A DNA stretch of 7,986 nucleotides, from the NCBI GenBank assembly GCA_905235315.1, contig CAJOLG010000083.1, positions 1 through 7,986 of the forward strand. Direction: 5' to 3'. Numbering within the stretch: the first letter of the stretch is position 1; each line of letters opens with the position of its first letter. The notes below the pieces were generated by a model. That model was not told the origin of the DNA. It saw only the letters and a list, made by a program, of their open reading frames with translations, and searched no databases. The stretch is from an uncultured Solobacterium sp. GTDB taxonomy: Bacteria > Bacillota_I > Bacilli_A > Erysipelotrichales > Erysipelotrichaceae. A program made the translations under genes and the position numbers. Below, one piece after another: positions 1 to 6,107 of this stretch.

Positions 1-2
1 TT

Positions 3-629
3 ATTTACAGCGACAAGCTTGATATGGATGAGGTTGAGAAACTCAAGCAGTACTCGATCCCCATTGTTATGATTCAGAACCGTGTCAAGGCGGATAATGT
101 CTGCTGCGTATATGTGGATATTGAAAAAGCGATATTTGAACTGACGATGAAGTACCTTGAAGAAGGGAAAGAGCGAATCGGCATTATTGAAGACCGGAAA
201 AACCGGTACGCAACCGAACAGATGGTGCGCGGGGCGGAAGCTGCTTTCCGCCGCAGAGGAAAGAAATTCCGCGGCTTTATTCAGATTCCGGCTTCTTCCC
301 GCTCCAGTTATGAATATCTTTACGGCTATATGAAGGACAACCGCTATGATGTCATGATCGGAAACCGTGATTCCCAGGCGATGGCGATTGTAAACTCCGC
401 CCAGGAATGCGGCATCTCGGTTCCGGATGAGCTTGAAGTTGTCTGCGTCATTGATACGAAATACAACACCTCATTCCGGCCGCAGATTTCTTCCTTCTCC
501 ATTCCTTCCTATGATCTCGGTGCTGTATCCATGCGTGTTATGACAAAGATGCTGCAGGATCAGAAGGATTTTGAGCGGGAGATTGAACTGAGTTATCTGT
601 TCACACCGCGCCGTACGACTAAGAATTGA
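3..629 (+). CDS. LacI/GalR-family transcriptional regulator, C-terminal part (CcpA-like), 5' end outside window
   Basis: The reading frame is already open at base 3, before the first ATG at 24, so that ATG is internal and the gene starts outside the window. About 208 residues remain, and they match the effector-binding, periplasmic-binding-protein-like core of LacI/GalR regulators. Visible landmarks are a PIVMIQNR strand, a VDIEKA segment, EEGKERIGIIE, VRGAEAAFRRRG (the usual R-x-x-G-F/A helix), VPDELEVVCVID and a C-terminal RPQISSFSIPSYDLGAVSMR stretch. The last piece followed by a TK pair resembles the YDIGAVAMRLLTK region of CcpA, the catabolite-control regulator that works with HPr-Ser-P. 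The DNA-binding helix-turn-helix is not in view, so CcpA identity is an inference. No terminator follows before the tyrS leader. The tyrS promoter -35 overlaps the TGA stop. Confidence 0.85.
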   Translation: MYSDKLDMDEVEKLKQYSIPIVMIQNRVKADNVCCVYVDIEKAIFELTMKYLEEGKERIGIIEDRKNRYATEQMVRGAEAAFRRRGKKFRGFIQIPASSRSSYEYLYGYMKDNRYDVMIGNRDSQAMAIVNSAQECGISVPDELEVVCVIDTKYNTSFRPQISSFSIPSYDLGAVSMRVMTKMLQDQKDFEREIELSYLFTPRRTTKN

Positions 630-654
630 CAACGGCCCGGCAATCGGATAGTAT
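626..654 (+). promoter_or_regulatory. Sigma-A-type promoter for the tyrS T-box transcript
   Basis: A perfect TTGACA (626-631) is followed after 17 bases by TAGTAT (649-654), which matches 4 of 6 positions of the -10 consensus. The predicted transcription start near 661 lies just ahead of the T-box Stem I, which is where it would be expected. The -35 hexamer overlaps the last codon and TGA stop (627-629) of the upstream regulator gene, so there is no intergenic space between that gene and this promoter. Function is inferred from sequence and position only. Confidence 0.7.
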
Positions 655-660
655 TCAAAA

Positions 661-868
661 CAGCGAAGAACGGAAAGAGTAACCGATGAACGGTTCCGCA
701 GCAGAGACGCCCCGGATGGTGAAAGGGGACGGAACATCACGGTGAATACACCCGGGAGCTTTCTGTAAAAAGCAGAACGTCAGCCGGCGTTAACGGCAAG
801 AGTGCACAGAAATGTGAACTAAGGTGGTACCGCGCAGGAGCGTCCTTAGAACGGACGTTCCTTTTTTT
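661..868 (+). promoter_or_regulatory. T-box riboswitch (tRNA-Tyr responsive) in the tyrS leader
   Basis: The leader carries the T-box signature AAGGTGGTACCGCG at 821-834. Stem I can be drawn with a base pairing 672-677 with 759-764, a perfect helix 693-698/730-735, an AGAGA bulge motif at 703-707 and a distal helix 710-713/725-728. The specifier is the TAC (Tyr) codon at 747-749 in GAATACAC, matching the downstream tyrosyl-tRNA synthetase gene. The TGGT at 825-828 would pair with an ACCA end, fitting discriminator base A of tRNA-Tyr. The antiterminator is 819-824/844-849 and 832-835/840-843 around the seven-base bulge 825-831. It excludes the terminator 837-845/853-861. A small hairpin, 783-786/794-797, could be Stem III. 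Uncharged tRNA-Tyr should stabilise the antiterminator and switch tyrS on. Confidence 0.95.
837..868 (+). terminator. T-box-controlled intrinsic terminator
   Basis: GGAGCGTCC (837-845) pairs with GGACGTTCC (853-861), including one G-T wobble, around a seven-base loop. Seven T residues follow (862-868). Bases 840-845 are shared with the antiterminator, so the two structures cannot form together. Because the upstream regulator gene has no terminator of its own, this one may also stop read-through from that gene. Confidence 0.93.
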
Positions 869-894
869 GACAGACAGACAGGAGGACGATTGAA

Positions 895-2145
895 ATGGAC
901 TTTATTGAAGAATTGCAATGGCGCGGACTGGTCAAGGATGTCACCGATCTTGACGGTCTGAAGGAAACACTGAAACAGCCTGTTACCGTTTACTGCGGCT
1001 TTGATCCGACGGCGGATTCGCTTCATGTCGGGCATCTGCAGCAGATCATTCTGCTCCGCCGGTATCAGAAGGCAGGTCATCGCCCGATTGCGCTCTGCGG
1101 CGGATTTACCGGTATGATCGGCGACCCGCGTCCGACAACCGAACGAAAGCTTCTGACTCATGAAGAAGTACTTCATAACGCAGAATGCATCAAAGAACAG
1201 CTTGCGAAATTCCTCACCTTTGAAGGGGAAAACGCAGCCATCATGGAGAACAATAATAACTGGCTCGGTTCGATGAAGCTTCTGGATTACCTTCGCGATT
1301 ACGGAAAACTGTTCAATGTTTCCTATATGCTGCAGAAGGATACGATCAAAAAACGACTGGATTCCGGAATTTCCTACACGGAATTCTCCTATACGATCAT
1401 GCAGGCGATGGACTGGCTCCATCTCTATAAGAATTACAACTGCCGCATTCAGATCGGCGGCAGCGATCAGTGGGGAAACCTTACAACCGGAATGGAACTG
1501 ATCCGCAAAGTTCTGGGCGATGACGCAAAACCGTACGGCATTACCTCACCGCTGATCACGAAATCGGATGGCTCCAAGTTCGGTAAATCCGAAGGGAAGA
1601 ATATCTGGCTGGATCCGGCACGTACCAGTTCCTATGAGTTCTACCAGTTCTGGCTGAATACACCTGATGCGGATGTCATCGATTATCTCAAGCGGCTGTC
1701 CTTCCGGACACCGGAAGAAATCAATGCACTCGCCGACTCCCTGAAGGAGCATCCGGAACTTCGCGAAGCGCAGAAAGCACTTGCGGAAGAACTGACGGAA
1801 ATCGTTCATGGCGAAGACGGGCTTGCCAAGGCACTGAAAATTACGGAGACATTCTTCCGCGGCAACATCATGGATCTTACACCGCAGGAAATGCGGGAAG
1901 GTCTCGCAGATGCCCAGAAAGTGACTGTTGCGGACGGAATTACGCTGATTGACGCACTGGTTGAATCCGGCGTATCCAGATCCAAGAGCGATGCGAGAAA
2001 ACTGATTCAGCAGGGCAGCATCAGTGTGAATGGAGTGAAAACAGCAGAAATTGACAAGACACTGCGTAAGAGCGAAGCCATCGATCAGGATTTTACGATT
2101 CTGCGCAAGGGCAAGAAAAACTACATCGTTGTAACATTTGAATGA
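895..2145 (+). CDS. tyrS: Tyrosyl-tRNA synthetase
   Basis: This cytoplasmic class I aminoacyl-tRNA synthetase joins tyrosine to tRNA-Tyr using ATP. The 416-residue product has the usual bacterial TyrRS length. It shows the nucleotide-binding HIGH variant HVGH at residues 44-47 within CGFDPTADSLHVGH, the tyrosine-pocket segment TEFSYTIMQAMDW (162-174), GGSDQWGN (188-195) and the KMSKS variant KFGKS (228-232). An S4 RNA-binding domain covers roughly residues 348-413 (IDALVESGVSRSKSDARKLIQQG and following). The start at 895 is set by AGGAGG at 880-885, nine bases upstream, and by the conserved N-terminus. The gene is alone between the T-box leader and a strong terminator, so it is probably monocistronic and controlled by tRNA-Tyr charging. 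Nothing looks truncated or unusual. Confidence 0.98.
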   Translation: MDFIEELQWRGLVKDVTDLDGLKETLKQPVTVYCGFDPTADSLHVGHLQQIILLRRYQKAGHRPIALCGGFTGMIGDPRPTTERKLLTHEEVLHNAECIKEQLAKFLTFEGENAAIMENNNNWLGSMKLLDYLRDYGKLFNVSYMLQKDTIKKRLDSGISYTEFSYTIMQAMDWLHLYKNYNCRIQIGGSDQWGNLTTGMELIRKVLGDDAKPYGITSPLITKSDGSKFGKSEGKNIWLDPARTSSYEFYQFWLNTPDADVIDYLKRLSFRTPEEINALADSLKEHPELREAQKALAEELTEIVHGEDGLAKALKITETFFRGNIMDLTPQEMREGLADAQKVTVADGITLIDALVESGVSRSKSDARKLIQQGSISVNGVKTAEIDKTLRKSEAIDQDFTILRKGKKNYIVVTFE

Positions 2146-2155
2146 ATTCTTAACG

Positions 2156-2194
2156 AAGAGCGGTCAGGAAAATGAAAGTCCGGACCGCTCTTTT
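2156..2194 (+). terminator. Intrinsic terminator of tyrS
   Basis: GAGCGGTC (2158-2165) and GACCGCTC (2183-2190) form a perfect eight-pair stem. The flanking AA and TT at 2156-2157 and 2191-2192 extend it to ten pairs. Inside, 2167-2169 can pair with 2179-2181 after one mismatch. A short T run (2191-2194) follows. It lies 11 bases after the tyrS stop. Confidence 0.88.
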
Positions 2195-2204
2195 AATGCG
2201 CGTA

Positions 2205-2213
2205 TGTTATAAT
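2205..2213 (+). promoter_or_regulatory. Extended -10 promoter of the lipoprotein-murJ-rsuA operon
   Basis: A perfect TATAAT (2208-2213) is preceded by TG and one base (2205-2207), making an extended -10 element. No good -35 hexamer lies 16-18 bases upstream, because that space is taken by the tyrS terminator stem, which fits dependence on the extended -10. The predicted start of transcription near 2220 leaves a leader of only about ten bases before the ATG at 2230, with the GAGGT ribosome site (2220-2224) at the very 5' end. Confidence 0.72.
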
Positions 2214-2229
2214 CGCCATGAGGTATTTT

Positions 2230-2808
2230 ATGCGTAAAGTATTGACTGCGTTATGTTGTGTATTTATGCTTGCAGGCTGTGCTTCACGGAAGGATGATTC
2301 CGCGAATATGGCAGCCTATGAAGGCTATTATAAATCCATTCAGGACAACGACCGGTTTCAGGAAGGCTCTCTGTATTATCAGATCTCTGCAGAGATGTCG
2401 ACGCTGGCAGACGGCTCTCATCGATATTACATTTTTCTTGATGATGCACAGATCGCGATGTATGACGTCGTGCTTCTGGCCGTGGAAGACGGTCTGTCAT
2501 TTGACACAAATGACCGGATGATGCCAAGCATCGGTATTTTTGAGTCGCAGGATTACTCGCTGATTCCCAATCAGGCAAGAACGGATAAAGGCTTTGTGAA
2601 GGGGCTTGTGCTTTCCGGTGAAACCGCACAGGACTCGCTGGATATCCGGATGCTGGTGGAATGGCGTGATAAAAACAAGGAGAACGCGCATCGGGAATAT
2701 CTTTCCTTTACGATTACCGAGGAGGGATATACCGCGGTCACACGCCAGACACCGGTCGAAGAAACAGTGCTTGAACCCGGAACAGGAGAGGGAACTTTGA
2801 ATGAGTGA
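2230..2808 (+). CDS. Small secreted lipoprotein of unknown function
   Basis: I do not recognise a family. The 192-residue product begins with a signal peptide, MRK followed by a hydrophobic stretch, and a clear lipobox LAGC with the acylated cysteine at residue 17. It should therefore be anchored on the outer face of the membrane, with about 176 residues outside. The mature part has aromatic beta-like segments (YYIFLDD, YDVVLLAVEDG, EYLSFTITEEGYTAV) and an acidic, proline-containing tail. An in-frame ATG at 2218 exists, but it would sit at or before the predicted transcription start. The ATG at 2230 has GAGGT at 2220-2224 five bases upstream and gives a normal signal peptide. The gene overlaps the next one, murJ, by eight bases, implying translational coupling and a possible envelope role connected to lipid II export. 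That link is inference from gene order only. Confidence 0.85.
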   Translation: MRKVLTALCCVFMLAGCASRKDDSANMAAYEGYYKSIQDNDRFQEGSLYYQISAEMSTLADGSHRYYIFLDDAQIAMYDVVLLAVEDGLSFDTNDRMMPSIGIFESQDYSLIPNQARTDKGFVKGLVLSGETAQDSLDIRMLVEWRDKNKENAHREYLSFTITEEGYTAVTRQTPVEETVLEPGTGEGTLNE

Positions 2809-4471
2809 ATCCGGCGAAAAACGCGTCAAACAGTCATTCATCGTCGGTTCACTGACGAGCTCGGCCGGCATCTTTTTGTCGAAGGCGATCGGGCTCTTTT
2901 ATGTTGTTCCGTTTACAGCCATCGCAACGGAAAACAACATGGTGTTTTATACCGGCGCGTATAACTACTACAACATTCTGCTTCAGATCAGTTCCGCCGG
3001 CCTTCCTTATGCCATTGCGGCTTTAATTGCCAAATTTGCCAGCCGCAACGACTACAAGTCGGTACTTCTCGTACGCAAACTCAGCACGCTGATTCTCGGC
3101 GCCAGCGGGCTTGTGATGATGCTGGCGTTTATTCTGCTTTCCGGGCCGCTTTCCGCATCCCTGCTCGGAAGCGGCGCGACAGCGATCGATCTGCATCAGA
3201 TGCAGGTAACCTTTATTATTCTGAGCCTTGCGCTGTTCCTGGTTCCGATCCTCTACAGTTACCGCAGCTTTTATCAGGGCCTGAAAGACCTGAAGGCATA
3301 CGCGGACAGTCAGGTTATTGAACAGCTGAGCCGGGTTGCCGCGCTGCTCGGTCTCGGTGCGTTTGTGGTCTACGTGCTTCATTGGGACCGGATTTTCGCA
3401 ATCTACATGGCAGTTCTTTCCACATCGATCGGGGCAGGGGTTGCGATTCTCTACTACCGGAATTATGACAAAAAGCATATTTACTGGATTCGGAAGATCG
3501 CCCGCCAGCAGGAAACAGAGAGTGCACCGCGTTCTGAGATCGTAAAAGAACTGTTTGCCTTCGGTATTCCGTATCTCGTGGTTTCGATTCTCGGTAATTC
3601 CCAGACGCTGATCAATACCCATTTCTTTATTTCCCTCAATACCAGTTTTGGGATGGATTATGAGACCGCAAAACTGCTTTACGGCATTATTCAGATGCAG
3701 TGTGACAAACTGACCTCGATTCCGCAGGTACTTGGCATCGGGTTCTCTGCCGGCATTGTTCCGTATATGACAATTGCCCTTGAGAAACATGACATGGCAG
3801 AACTTCAGAAGAATGTGCGGGAATGTCTTGACACGGTATTTTATTTTGCGATTCCGATCTGTTTCTGTATGTTTGTCCTGGCAAGACCGATCTATTACCT
3901 GATGTACGGGGCCGCAAATCTCAATTATGGCGAAAGTGCACTGCGGTGGTCGAGTTTTCTTGCCCTCGCAACTACCATTACCCCGATCTGCAGTTCGATG
4001 ATGATGACGCTTCATTTCCGCAAGGCAAGTATTTTCTATCTGTTTGTCGGCTTTGTGGTGAAATGCATTTCGTTCTATCCGCTGATCCGGTATACCGGCT
4101 ACAGCGGCGCGATCACATCAAGTGTTCTTTGTTCTGTGACGATCATTTATCTGTGTCTCGCAAAGATTTCCAACAAGTATCATGTGAATTATTCGCTGAC
4201 ATTCATTCGTGCGATGAAGATGCTGCTGTGCTGTATGTGCATGAACGGAGCCTTTGTCCTTATGCGTCTTGTCGGCTTCAATATTGTTGAAAACAACCGG
4301 CTGCTTGCGCTTTTCCAGATGGCAGTGTACGGCATTATCGGCGCCGGGGTATATTTCTATGTCAGTATTCTTATGAAGCTCCCGCAGGCGATCTTCCATA
4401 TCAGTTCCATGCGGGAATTCGTAAAACGTCTTATCAAGGGACAGCTTAATCAACGTCGGAGATCTTCGTGA
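2801..4471 (+). CDS. murJ: Lipid II flippase MurJ (YtgP/SpoVB-type MOP exporter)
   Basis: This multi-pass membrane protein of the MOP (Polysacc_synt/MATE-like) superfamily probably flips lipid-linked peptidoglycan precursor across the membrane. The 556 residues contain many hydrophobic helices, consistent with the 14 expected. The N-terminus has the typical pattern SFIVGSLTSSAGIFLSKAIG, with YTGAYNYYNILLQISSAGLPYAIA after it. Repeated loops such as SYRSFYQGL and PQVLGIGFSAGIVPYMTIA fit the Firmicutes YtgP branch, and the C-terminal end is basic (KRLIKGQLNQRRR). A YtgP gene followed directly by an rsuA-type gene also resembles the B. subtilis arrangement, which favours MurJ over a sporulation or capsule flippase. 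A purine-rich ribosome site lies at 2784-2792. The start overlaps the lipoprotein gene by eight bases, and the TGA stop shares its last base with the ATG of the next gene. A Wzx-type oligosaccharide flippase remains an alternative. Confidence 0.85.
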   Translation: MSESGEKRVKQSFIVGSLTSSAGIFLSKAIGLFYVVPFTAIATENNMVFYTGAYNYYNILLQISSAGLPYAIAALIAKFASRNDYKSVLLVRKLSTLILGASGLVMMLAFILLSGPLSASLLGSGATAIDLHQMQVTFIILSLALFLVPILYSYRSFYQGLKDLKAYADSQVIEQLSRVAALLGLGAFVVYVLHWDRIFAIYMAVLSTSIGAGVAILYYRNYDKKHIYWIRKIARQQETESAPRSEIVKELFAFGIPYLVVSILGNSQTLINTHFFISLNTSFGMDYETAKLLYGIIQMQCDKLTSIPQVLGIGFSAGIVPYMTIALEKHDMAELQKNVRECLDTVFYFAIPICFCMFVLARPIYYLMYGAANLNYGESALRWSSFLALATTITPICSSMMMTLHFRKASIFYLFVGFVVKCISFYPLIRYTGYSGAITSSVLCSVTIIYLCLAKISNKYHVNYSLTFIRAMKMLLCCMCMNGAFVLMRLVGFNIVENNRLLALFQMAVYGIIGAGVYFYVSILMKLPQAIFHISSMREFVKRLIKGQLNQRRRSS

Positions 4472-5184
4472 TGCGTCTTGATAAAATGCTTGCGGACATG
4501 GGAATCGGGACGCGGAATGAGATCCGAAAGGCATGCCGGGACTGCCGGATTGCCGTAAACGGGGAGTATGTCCGAAACCCGGCAGTTCATGTTGATCCGG
4601 AATCCGACAGGGTAACCGTTGATGAAGAACCGGTGCTTTATCGGAAATACATGTATTTCATGCTGAACAAACCGCAGGGAGTGATCAGTGCGGTGCGGGA
4701 TAACCGGATGACCGTACTTGATCTTATTGACTGTCCGGTAAAGGGTCTGTATCCGGTAGGGCGGCTTGATTCGGATACAGAGGGCCTGCTTCTGATTACC
4801 AATGACGGGCCGCTGGGGCATCAGCTGCTTTCGCCGAAGCATCATGTCGAAAAGGAATATCATGTGACCGTAAAAAATCCGCTGAAGGATTCCGATACTC
4901 AGCGGATTGCGTCCGGATTGCGAATCGACGGCGGGGAGGTATGCCTGCCGGCGAAGATGATCCTGCTGGATGATCTGCATTGCCGTATTGTTATTACAGA
5001 AGGCAGATATCATCAGGTAAAGCGGATGTTTCGCGCGCTGGATAACGAAGTGACTGCCCTGAAACGGATCCGGATGAAACATCTGGTTCTGGATGAAACA
5101 CTCGCACCCGGCGAATACCGGGAGCTGACGGATGACGAACTGAATGATCTCAGAGGATCGACGAGCGAAGCTTCTGCCGGCTGA
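4471..5184 (+). CDS. rsuA: 16S rRNA pseudouridine synthase, RsuA/RluB family
   Basis: This enzyme isomerises uridine to pseudouridine in ribosomal RNA. RsuA acts at 16S U516 in E. coli, and the exact target here is inferred. The 237-residue protein has an N-terminal S4 RNA-binding domain (residues 1-50, MRLDKMLADMGIGTR onward). Its catalytic motif GRLDSDTEGLLL has the aspartate at residue 100, and the family signature EGRYHQVKRM lies at 177-186. A GTG at 4468 is in frame, but the ATG at 4471 gives the conserved MRLDK start and stands eight bases after GGAGA (4458-4462). The ATG shares one base with the murJ stop, so the genes are translationally coupled. The last 35 bases overlap the 3' end of ispH on the other strand. 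RluB (a 23S enzyme) is the main alternative, but its longer C-terminal extension is absent. Confidence 0.9.
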   Translation: MRLDKMLADMGIGTRNEIRKACRDCRIAVNGEYVRNPAVHVDPESDRVTVDEEPVLYRKYMYFMLNKPQGVISAVRDNRMTVLDLIDCPVKGLYPVGRLDSDTEGLLLITNDGPLGHQLLSPKHHVEKEYHVTVKNPLKDSDTQRIASGLRIDGGEVCLPAKMILLDDLHCRIVITEGRYHQVKRMFRALDNEVTALKRIRMKHLVLDETLAPGEYRELTDDELNDLRGSTSEASAG

Positions 5185-6051
5185 ATACACCGGTTGCCGC
5201 ATACTGTTCAAGGGTTTCAATTACTGCATCGGTAAGCGGGGTCGGGGTCGAACTCCCGGAGGTTACTGCGATCCGGTTCTTTCCCCGGATCATATCTTCT
5301 GTCAGGTCATCTGCAGTTTCAATCAGCAGTGCAGCGGGAATGCCCGCTTTTTTCCGATTTCACGCAGCTGATTTGAATTGTTGGAATGAGGATCTCCGAC
5401 TACGATGAGAAGGTCTGTGTTCTTCAGATCCATTACCGCTTTCTGCCGCATGGTTGTGGCAGTACAGATTTCCGGATTTACAACCGCATCCGGATACTGT
5501 GTTCGGCAGGCTTCAATCAGATCGGATGTGTCGAGAATCGACAGGGTGGTCTGGTTGGTGATCATAACGTTTTCCAGCGGCCCAAGGGATGAAAGATCTT
5601 CGGCAGAAGAAATGAGATGAACCCGGTCACTGATACCGAGAGCTCCTTCCGCTTCCGGATGATTTCGTTTGCCGATATACAGAACATCCCCGGAAGAAAC
5701 ATGCTCGCGGATCAGGCGGTGCGTCTTTTCAACATCCGGGCAGGTCGCATCCACAATCGTCAGCCCTTTATCAGCAGCCTTTTTAAAGACAGCATCGCTG
5801 ACCCCGTGTGCGGTAAAGATTACGATACCGGAATCAATCTGATCCAGCAGTTCAAGACGTGTTTTGCCGGAGGCTTCCAGGCACCGGATTCCGAGTTTTT
5901 CACATTCTTCAACCACAAAACGGTTATGAACGATCATTCCGAGCATACTGATCGGCTGACCGGGATATTCTTCTGCTGTTTTACGGGCAATGCGGATCGC
6001 ACGTACAACACCCTGGCAGTAACCCCGAGGGACAACTTTAACAATCTCCAT
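5150..6051 (-). CDS. ispH: 4-hydroxy-3-methylbut-2-enyl diphosphate reductase (IspH/LytB), interrupted by a -1 frameshift
   Basis: This iron-sulphur enzyme makes IPP and DMAPP in the last step of the MEP isoprenoid pathway. The three cluster cysteines are present: C12 (GYCQGV), C104 (DATCPDV) and C196 (EICTATT). So are H42, H82, H131 and the catalytic-type glutamate E133 in HPEAEG, plus TNQTTLS (165-171) and SNNSN (223-227). The uninterrupted frame gives only 242 residues, ending RAFPLHC and a stop at 5325-5323, short of the usual 280-320. Reading -1 from the A6G run at 5353-5347 restores AGIPAALL and the family's C-terminal VTSGSSTPTPLTDAVIETL. The total is then 300 residues, with the stop at 5152-5150. 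Either a base is missing in an A7 run or frameshifting occurs. GGAGG at 6060-6056 sets the start, and a divergent promoter lies just upstream. The tail overlaps rsuA by 35 bases. Confidence 0.93.
5333..5353 (+). terminator. Probable intrinsic terminator of the lipoprotein-murJ-rsuA operon, inside ispH
   Basis: On the plus strand AGCGGG (5333-5338) pairs perfectly with CCCGCT (5343-5348) around the four-base loop AATG. The T run reaches to 5353, six T in all with the first in the stem. It begins 148 bases past the rsuA stop, and I see no better hairpin with a T run between. On the minus strand the same bases encode IspH residues around the frameshift point. The stem is short (six pairs, five of them G-C), so efficiency is uncertain. 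Confidence 0.6.
5347..5353 (-). other. A AAA AAG slippery heptamer at the ispH frame break
   Basis: In the ispH frame the codons read ggA AAA AAG, which is the classical X XXY YYZ heptamer used for -1 frameshifting in E. coli dnaX. A -1 slip gives AAA AAA GCG GGC ATT, leading straight into the intact IspH tail. The only nearby structure is the AGCGGG/CCCGCT hairpin (minus strand 5348-5333). It starts inside the heptamer rather than 5-9 bases after it, and no Shine-Dalgarno-like stimulator is seen upstream. A single-base loss from a run of seven A explains the same data. Confidence 0.5.
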
Positions 6052-6071
6052 AGAACCTCCGCTCCAAATCC

Positions 6072-6079
6072 ATTATAAT
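6072..6079. promoter_or_regulatory. Divergent promoter with overlapping symmetric -10 boxes (ispH and helicase)
   Basis: The palindrome ATTATAAT gives a perfect TATAAT on the plus strand (6074-6079) and another on the minus strand (6077-6072), offset by two bases. Predicted starts are near 6086 for the helicase and near 6065 for ispH, giving leaders of about 22 and 14 bases. Neither direction has a good -35: at 17-base spacing the plus strand offers only TAGAAC (6051-6056). Neither has a TG extension. The whole gap between the two start codons is 56 bases, so the promoters must overlap. Confidence 0.68.
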
Positions 6080-6107
6080 TGGGATGATTTTCAGGAAAGA
6101 GTATATT

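Noticed and set aside
867..872. TTGACA just after the T-box terminator, as a second tyrS promoter
   Set aside because: No -10-like hexamer lies 16-18 bases downstream, and that region is the ribosome site and start codon of tyrS. The GACA repeats there explain the match.
790..1422. Minus-strand open frame covering the T-box and the start of tyrS
   Set aside because: It would run through a structured RNA leader and the TyrRS catalytic region. It has no homology-like features.
3023..4015. Long open frame (330 codons) on the minus strand inside murJ
   Set aside because: It lies wholly antisense to a convincing membrane protein. Its translation is rich in Arg, His, Asn and Gln with no domain pattern, and no ribosome site or promoter was seen. 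It is a composition shadow.
4450..5220. Minus-strand open frame of 256 codons opposite rsuA
   Set aside because: The plus strand encodes a clear S4 domain and pseudouridine synthase motifs. The antisense translation has no coherent domain.
5333..5348. The AGCGGG/CCCGCT hairpin as a stimulator of programmed -1 frameshifting
   Set aside because: It begins within the heptamer instead of 5-9 bases downstream, so it would already be unwound when the ribosome sits on the slip site. It is better explained as a plus-strand terminator.
5617..6078. Plus-strand open frame of 153 codons opposite ispH
   Set aside because: It is antisense to IspH residues that carry the conserved cysteines, and it has no recognisable motif of its own.
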